Assembly (NCBI GenBank): GCA_002803225.1
Contig: NXFV01001323.1
Coordinates: 44,206-108,205, forward strand
Direction of reading: 5' to 3'
Source: Gamarada debralockiae
Taxonomy: Eukaryota > Ascomycota > Leotiomycetes > Helotiales > Hyphodiscaceae
DNA: 64,000 nt
Below are positions 58,372 through 64,000 of the stretch, piece after piece; position 1 is the first letter of the stretch, and every line of letters begins with the position of its first letter. Both the position numbers and the translations under genes were made by a program. The notes beneath the pieces are model-generated. The model searched no databases. It was not told the origin of the DNA and worked only from the letters and a program-made list of their open reading frames with translations.

Positions 58372-59505
58372 ATGCCATCAGCCTTCCATACCTTCAAGCT
58401 GGTCCCAATGGCACCCACCAACAATCGTCAACCTGCCCCAATCCTTCCACCCTCTACACCGTCGAATGCGCGTCCTCAGCCCCAGCAAACCATGAACAAC
58501 CAACAACACGACACTCCCAACTCTGCACCTCCCTCCGAATCCAGAATGAATCCTCCTTCTCTTCCTCGATCGCTCATGACGCCTGTACGCGACATGCGCG
58601 AAGGCTCAGTCGTTTCCTCAGCTGGCAGCAGCGCGCGCAAACCGCGACAGAATCTGGACGAACGCGATCACATTCTCATGGTCAAGCATTGCTATGAGCA
58701 GCGTGGAAATTACAAGGAGGGCACCAAGGCGCAATTCTGGGCTGGTGTCAATGCTGCTTTCCAGAATGACACGGGCAAAATACTTGCTCAGATGAGCGCG
58801 ACTGTTGGCAGATTGGTTGAGAGTAGAAGGCGGCAAATAGCGGATTGGGAGGCTGGAATTATTCCGCAGAAGCCTGGTGGAGAGCTGAATGATAGATTGG
58901 ACGAATGGATGGAGTTCTTGAAGACTGAGGATGGTGAGGCGGAAGCGGAGAGGATGCGACAGGTCGATGCGAGGCGAAGAGTTGAGGAGCAGAGAAAGGA
59001 AGCCAGACGACAAGCCATTGCCGCGGAACAACTTGCGCATGCTCAGGGCCAGCAAATGGGAACTATGCAGGGACCACCACAGTCGCAACCTACCGCAGAT
59101 ATGGGACAACAACCGCAAGGAGGAGAGGTGATACAAGCTAATGGGCAGGGAGAGTTGAACGGCTATCGTCCACACAAGCGGAGACGTCGAGATGAGCGCC
59201 AGATGACCCTTGACTTGCAAAACCAGATTCAGCAAGAAGCATGGGCGTATGCGCAAGCTCACCCGCCAGAGCCACCAAAGAGAGTTGTAGTTGAGGGCGC
59301 GTTGACAAAGGAGGATTGGAGAGACATCATGGGCAACGACGCTCGATTGCGCGCACTTGAGAACAAGGTCGATAAAATCGAATTGATTGTCTCCCAGAAC
59401 AATAAGCTACTGCTACAATTGGTACAAAATCAGAGCAAGGACCGCAATGATGAGGAGCGTGTGCCTGTTCATCTTGACGCTGAGTTTGAGAGGGATTATC
59501 TGTGA
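58372..59505 (+). CDS. Uncharacterised protein with DNA-binding-like helical region and coiled coil
   Basis: Single exon, 377 residues; the second in-frame ATG at 58408 (MAPTNNRQPAP) is an equally good start. The first 90 residues are Pro/Asn/Gln-rich. A folded segment at about residues 95-180 (RDHILMVKHCYEQRGNYKEG, then FWAGVNAAFQNDTGKIL and ATVGRLVESRRRQI) looks like a trihelix or Myb-like DNA-binding helix set. A coiled coil with many Arg/Glu follows, then a Gln-rich stretch. A basic nuclear-localisation-like RPHKRRRRDER comes next, with a C-terminal amphipathic helix (LRALENKVDKIELIVSQNNK). A nuclear protein is inferred. No named family recognised. Confidence 0.8.
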   Translation: MPSAFHTFKLVPMAPTNNRQPAPILPPSTPSNARPQPQQTMNNQQHDTPNSAPPSESRMNPPSLPRSLMTPVRDMREGSVVSSAGSSARKPRQNLDERDHILMVKHCYEQRGNYKEGTKAQFWAGVNAAFQNDTGKILAQMSATVGRLVESRRRQIADWEAGIIPQKPGGELNDRLDEWMEFLKTEDGEAEAERMRQVDARRRVEEQRKEARRQAIAAEQLAHAQGQQMGTMQGPPQSQPTADMGQQPQGGEVIQANGQGELNGYRPHKRRRRDERQMTLDLQNQIQQEAWAYAQAHPPEPPKRVVVEGALTKEDWRDIMGNDARLRALENKVDKIELIVSQNNKLLLQLVQNQSKDRNDEERVPVHLDAEFERDYL

Positions 59506-60954
59506 GCCTGAACCCAGCGTAGTCCTCGAGTCTGGTACTGAAGATTGCTTGAGGTCGGGAAGATATTCGAAGACGCCATTACCAATTCCTTAAGGTTTTC
59601 ATCATAGTCAGTTCGCGCACCCCTTGAGCGACATCGTCACAGTTCTGATCACATTTCCAGCAAAACATCATATTCCCGCTATTCTTGGTCGACATGTTTC
59701 GTTTGATTCTACATCATACTCTGTTCATCTATTCGCGGCCACATTACGTTCCTGTGCATAAAGTACGTTGGCACCCTCTTTTGCTTCAACATGCGCTAAC
59801 TTGTGTCTTGTGCAGTTTCGCTCGTGTCCTTCCTTTTTTACATAATATCACGGCCATTGCAGGGTTATACGGAACGTTTTGCCAAGATGGAGCGGGCGTA
59901 TGGACGGGAAATGGCGTTCTTGTTGCACCTGTATCATACGTTGCTTCCATCCTAGTACTTTCGATACCCCGAGTATAATATATTGGCATCAAACCGCAGA
60001 GTCCGAATCTGGCAATTATCGCATCTTGCTAAATTATCTCTCACGGAATATCAATCTCTCTCTGCCAGCAATCGTCATTTTCTTGCAACCTCTGCTTGCA
60101 AGTGCAACACCGATCTTTGCAATACTCCGACTTTTGAGAGCTCATTTTACTTCCTGTCTCAAGACCTGTCCGTATCCAGCTTTTGCTGTAATGCGCAGTT
60201 TGAGCGAAGGTCACGCATTCGCATTGCGCGCTCATGTATTCTTACCAATCTTGCCAATGGATTTGAGTTCCTTGCAGGTGTGTCGTCCAGCTTATCAGCA
60301 CACTCCTTTGCTGTGTCAATTTCGAACGATTGTGGGCGGTTCACTGTTTGGCGGCGCATAGTAATATTACAAGCATATCTCGATTGGGTGAGGCTTCGGG
60401 CGAAAAACGACGGAGACGGCAACTCTGACGATAGCATTGCCTTCGATGATAGACGTGGAACCGACAACGATATGGAAAACAACGATAATAGAGTATTACG
60501 AAAGGCTAAGATAATCTCAGACCTACCTCTGTCGGTCTAATTGGAAATCTCTAGATTCTAAGCCTGCGCCATGAGGGAGTGCTGATAGTCGATGACCGAC
60601 CTTGTGTCGAATGCGTTAGAGTCGCTGTCTTCCATTAAGGGAGATGTGCGATTGCGAGTTTGCAGCTTAGAAAGACTGCTTGGAACCTTTTAACCACTGC
60701 CCCGCAGAATCTCTAAACTTGAGCGCCTTGCTGAGAGGGTCTTGAGTTTTGGACGGTGATGTTTCAGAACCTTGGAGATTGACGACTTCACAATCAAGTC
60801 GATAGAGCACCATTCGTTCCTTGTAACTGGCTTCAGTCGCTATACATTATTCCAGCCATCGTCTAGTAGAGAGACTGTATCGACTGCCGCAGAGGCAGGC
60901 TGTAGCCACATCGATACGACGCGTACCTGACCCCAGGATGGCAGAGCTGTTGAT
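59506..60954. other. Intergenic, about 1.4 kb
   Basis: No supported gene. A plus-strand frame ending at 60540 has a hydrophilic, Asp/Asn-rich last third that looks mildly protein-like, but its start and any family are missing. Confidence 0.4.
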
Positions 60955-61241
60955 GCCGATGTTCTTGCATCGCGAAGGAGTAAGCTGCTAAGTAGCGATG
61001 ATGGTAGTTTGAGTGATAGCGATCCTCAGTCTAGTAGTGACGATGATGGATGTTTGAGCGAGGCCGAGCAGTGCCGTTCGAGCACGAGCAAGCTGGGCCG
61101 ATGGTCAGACCTGGACGAGTAGTGCTTACTGGCGTACAAGAAGGAGGGCAAGTCTTGGACCGGATCTTCGGCAAGTTTCCAGGCAGGACTAAACCCGTAG
61201 TGCGGACTCGCTGGAATATGGTACGGCCCAGAGACGGATAG
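60955..61241 (+). pseudogene. Relic of a SANT/Myb-like domain protein
   Basis: The frame reads a Ser/Asp-rich linker (LLSSDDGSLSDSDPQ), then LGRWSDLDE, TAG, and CLLAYKKEGKSW. One base off, it goes on with IFGKFPGRTKPVVRTRWNM before the stop at 61241. A Trp early, a Trp in KEGKSW, and the third-helix words FPGRT and VRTRW are the signature of a fungal SANT/Myb-like DNA-binding domain. The junction TAGTGC is what C-to-T changes would make of CAGCGC (Gln-Arg), so the stop looks mutational. A further one-base shift lies near 61160. The 5' part of the gene was not identified. Confidence 0.58.
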
Positions 61242-61849
61242 GATTTATCTGAAACTGTTGGTGTATTATCCAATTTAGTATCGTTTAAATCTGATGTAGG
61301 ACAACGTTAGACACCGAGGGGCAAACTCAAAGTGAATCACATGGTAGATATTTGAACTTTTTCAGAACATGCAATGAATCACAAATGGGCGTCTTCCCGT
61401 GTATAATAATAGTGAATTTTACTATTTAAAACCTAGAAGACAACAAAGAACAAGATTCAGAGGAAACATCCTTGACTTAAATATAGAGAGTATAACTAAG
61501 ACTTTTTTGTAGACTAAGTAGGTTTGTAAAATAGAAAGAGCTTCAGCATCACTGCTTGAAACACAATGATCTAAACAAAGCCAACTACTAGGAAGGATGT
61601 TTGATGTTCTCTAATATTTGATAGCTGACGTCCAATGTTGTAGAATGTAGTCCATTTCAATAAATGAACAAAACAAGACTTAATTCACCATCCTCGACTC
61701 ACTACCAGACCATCTCACGATTCCTTGCAAAATTCTGCCTAGTTTCATCGTTCAACTTAATATTCTAAAGCTCCAAGGCATGATGGTAATTGAAAATAGG
61801 GAAGTGACCTAAACCAATGTGTTGACGCGCAGACAAAAGCGGCATTGCC
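61242..61849. other. Intergenic, AT-rich
   Basis: About 600 AT-rich bases between the Myb-like relic and the HAD-type gene. No gene recognised. Confidence 0.45.
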
Positions 61850-63577
61850 TCACCATAGAACAGCGCATCCTGGACTTTGAGGATATACTACCATTTCGTT
61901 AAACCTCGCCCCATGAGCAAGATTTGTTCCTTGCATAATGTCCATCCAGTGATGTCTAGAGAAGAGAATGTAAGGCTTGGGGATCGCAAACGGCGCAAAG
62001 CTCCGTTCGATGAGTTGATCACGGTCGATTTGGACGTCCGCGATCTGATCATCTGAAATGTGGAGGTTGTCTGTCTGTGGAATTGATCCATTTTCTACAA
62101 CCCAGACCTGATTGGCGAAAGTATGTAAGTATAGTTTAAAAAAAAAAAAAATTTTTTTTACGATCTGATATACCTTGCTCATCCGTCTGAACTCCTCGAA
62201 GTCTCGTACAAAGACTTTACAAAAGAACTCATTGTTCGGTTCGCTCTCCCGTAGCCACCTGGCAAAAACGGCTACACTGTATTATGTATAAATTAACTGA
62301 CAACAAGTATAAAGAAACACGGCGGCTCACATCTCTGGGTTGTCTGCTACATACATCGCCTAACCCCAGCGCGACGGACGGCTACTTTTAAGGCGTCGCT
62401 GGCCTTGCTTATAGCGCTGACTAGTATCATAATCTACGCCGACATAGCCGATATACCTTTTATCAGGAAGTGGATTGGGACCTGCACCAGGTATAGTACG
62501 TCTAATAAGCTGATTGCGACGCCAGATATTTATTGCATAAAAATAGTCGTTCTGAGACAAACCAGAAGATGGATTGGACACCTTTTGAAAGGTAACACCT
62601 ATTATTATTGTAAGTTGTACAGTATGTTTATATAGCTGTGGAATGAACCTACCTTGCCACATTTCAACTTCATTATTACCGGACTGATCATCGAAAAAGA
62701 GCTGGAATTTAAATCAAATTAAATTTTATATTTCATAATAAGAAGACATTACCATTTCATGGTGGTCGACGTGACTCCAGGTTTTTATTCGTTCAAAATG
62801 CTGTTGCTTCGAAACTAAAATTATTAACATTTAGATATATTATATAAATGCTACACCTACCATTATATATTTTGTTATATTTGACATATTTCGTAAAGTG
62901 ATTCTTCTGGCCCGTCCATGGATCACGAATTGTGAATAGCCACATTGCACGGTTGCATCTATAAAACTAATAAGAGATCAAGAGAGTTGTATTGTTTACT
63001 GAGTATACATACAAGTCTCTATTGGTATTCTTCGAAACGATAGCAATTTGAATACCCATTCTGATAAGATGAACGATGATTTCATGCATATCGTTTGACA
63101 CGGTGACGTTTTGTAATGGGTTCCTAAATAATACTTTGTAAGCATGATAAAGTATGCGTGTCAAGTTATTCACAAACGCGAGACCTGGCAATTGAGTATA
63201 TTCAGCCGAGGAAGGAAGAAAAGAAAAGAGCATATTAGAGTGTTCCTCATGTGAGTGCGTGTGTGCTGATGTAAATGTGCGCGAGCAAGTGCGCCTGGTC
63301 CCGGCACCCAGCCAAGGCAATATTCACGGAGCTTAAGTCCGTCACATAAAGAGTTAATTGAAGATCGAGCACTAACAGCTGGTCTATGATTGTCCTATTG
63401 TTGATAATCTTTAGATTATCTTCAAGTACGGTTCCGACCCGTCCGTTAAGACCGAAATAATCCTCTCTGAGCCATTTGTTCCAGAAGGTGCCACTAGGGG
63501 AAGTGTGAGTTGTGACGATTGCAAGGAGGAACTAATACTTACTCGAGATCAAAAGCAACGATTTTTGGATAAGCCAT
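61850..63577 (-). pseudogene. HAD-superfamily phosphatase (Acid_PPase/MDP-1-like), nine exons, one in-frame TAG
   Basis: Minus strand, exons 63577-63543, 63493-63377, 63123-63013, 62958-62861, 62814-62753, 62701-62653, 62598-62331, 62276-62174 and 62107-61850, all joined by GT-AG introns. They sum to 1101 bases. The protein starts MAYPKIVAFDLDGTFWNKWL: HAD motif I with Asp10 and Asp12. Motif II is in IQIAIVSKNTNRDLCNRAM; motif III Lys is near the helix after it; motif IV is MLFFDDQSGNNEVEMW. A second region follows (GVTFQKVSNPSSGL, YIGYVGVDYDTSQRYKQGQR), and a C-terminal domain with KPYILFSRHHWMD and RFNEMVVYPQ. Family resemblance is to fungal Mg-dependent-phosphatase-type HAD proteins. The single lesion is TAG at 62362-62360, between RWG and AMYVADNPE, where the family pattern suggests Tyr. 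Everything else is intact, so it is either a recent pseudogene, a sequence error, or a readthrough gene. Confidence 0.78.
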
Positions 63578-63827
63578 AATGGTGTTAGGGGATCTATTCC
63601 ACCCAGCTTATTAAGGGCGTCGTAAGGGAGCACCGCTGGAGCGGTCACGTGTCACAAGAAGTGAAGAGTGCTTGAATTCAGAATCTCGATGAGTCGCTTT
63701 GTGTAGATAGGCTAACTCGATTATATAAAACACCGCAATCGGACTTGAGAGCCTCCTGATGCCCAACGCGGCGATGCATGGGACATCGCAGTAGCTGGCG
63801 AGCGGTTCCTCGGCGTGGCTGATTTTA
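63578..63827. other. Upstream region of the HAD gene
   Basis: 250 bases between the HAD start codon and the transposon end. A CACGTG E-box lies near 63645. No gene seen. Confidence 0.45.
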
Positions 63828-64000
63828 CAGTAGAACCTCGATATAAGAATACCATCGGGACCCCGAAATCATAAGAATATAGCGAGGTATTCTTATATCA
63901 AGGTGCCCAAGACCTAAAAATCAAGGGAGACAATAGCTTATCAGCCGCTGTAATTACAGGCGCTCTAACGCTATAACAGCTCAAATATTATAATTTCAGG
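63828..64000. mobile_element. Left end of a pogo-like DNA transposon, running off the window
   Basis: Following a TA at 63826-63827, the sequence begins CAGTAGAACCTCGATATAAG, the style of terminus seen in pogo/Tigger-type Tc1-mariner elements. An 18-base word at 63836-63853 recurs inverted at 63886-63903 with one mismatch. A further related inverted word lies between them near 63870-63887. Such subterminal arrays are usual at transposase-binding ends. The rest of the element and its other end lie outside the window, so whether it is autonomous is unknown. Confidence 0.6.

Noticed and set aside
59983..60540. 185-codon plus-strand frame
   Set aside because: Only the last third looks protein-like. 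There is no credible start, no neighbour exon and no family.
1..64000. CRISPR arrays, bacterial operons, riboswitches or phage features
   Set aside because: The gene structures are fungal nuclear. No regularly spaced repeat array or prokaryotic signal was seen.

Overview
The window is nuclear DNA of a filamentous ascomycete (Pezizomycotina; gene content suggests a leotiomycete-like fungus, but the species cannot be fixed from this sequence). The reasons are GT-AG introns mostly of 46-130 bases, eukaryotic housekeeping genes on both strands without operons, and fungus-specific families: Zn2Cys6 regulator, WSC repeats, SSK1, ERG6, a HAL4/SAT4-type kinase and Mzm1. I rebuilt exon structures by hand. 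For the spliced genes the summed exon lengths are divisible by three, which supports the junctions.

Layout. 0.7-1.4 kb: small secreted protein. 3.1-7.1 kb: glycine decarboxylase P protein, divergent from a 49-residue Tom5. 8.2-8.5 kb: MITE-like element. 9.0-11.6 kb: secreted six-WSC protein with two odd splice junctions. 12.0-15.7 kb: GNAT acetyltransferase, nucleoporin Nup57, and a complex I subunit with two twin-CX9C pairs. 15.7-18.8 kb: gene-poor, with a 69-base tandem repeat. 18.8-20.2 kb: zuotin. 20.3-24.7 kb: a strip where intact MZM1 sits among reading frames broken by frameshifts and stops, including a wrecked copy of kinetochore gene NNF1. 25.3-27.7 kb: SSK1 response regulator. 29.8-32.0 kb: HAL4-type kinase. 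32-38 kb: long gene-poor gap. 38.1-41.4 kb: two uncharacterised proteins. 42.5-45.5 kb: ERG6 divergent from splicing factor SLT11. 46.5-50.5 kb: AT-rich relic zone with a broken membrane-protein gene, an alcohol dehydrogenase fossil and a possible Copia fragment. 50.6-57.7 kb: DDHD phospholipase, Zn2Cys6 regulator and a DUF1445 protein, all on the minus strand. 58.4-59.5 kb: coiled-coil nuclear-type protein. 60.9-64.0 kb: SANT/Myb-like relic, a nine-exon HAD phosphatase gene with one in-frame stop, and the left end of a pogo-like transposon that runs off the window.

How genes relate. Most are unlinked housekeeping genes. Several act in mitochondria (GcvP, Tom5, complex I subunit, Mzm1). SSK1 and the HAL4-type kinase both belong to osmotic and ion stress responses, but nothing shows co-regulation. 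Three head-to-head pairs (gcvP/tom5, nup57/nuo-20.8, erg6/slt11) share compact promoters of about 430-480 bases.

The most unusual points are the two WSC splice anomalies, the decayed NNF1, the run of frameshifted genes at 20.9-24.7 kb, and the HAD gene disrupted only by a single TAG. All calls come from reading the sequence; no database search was run.
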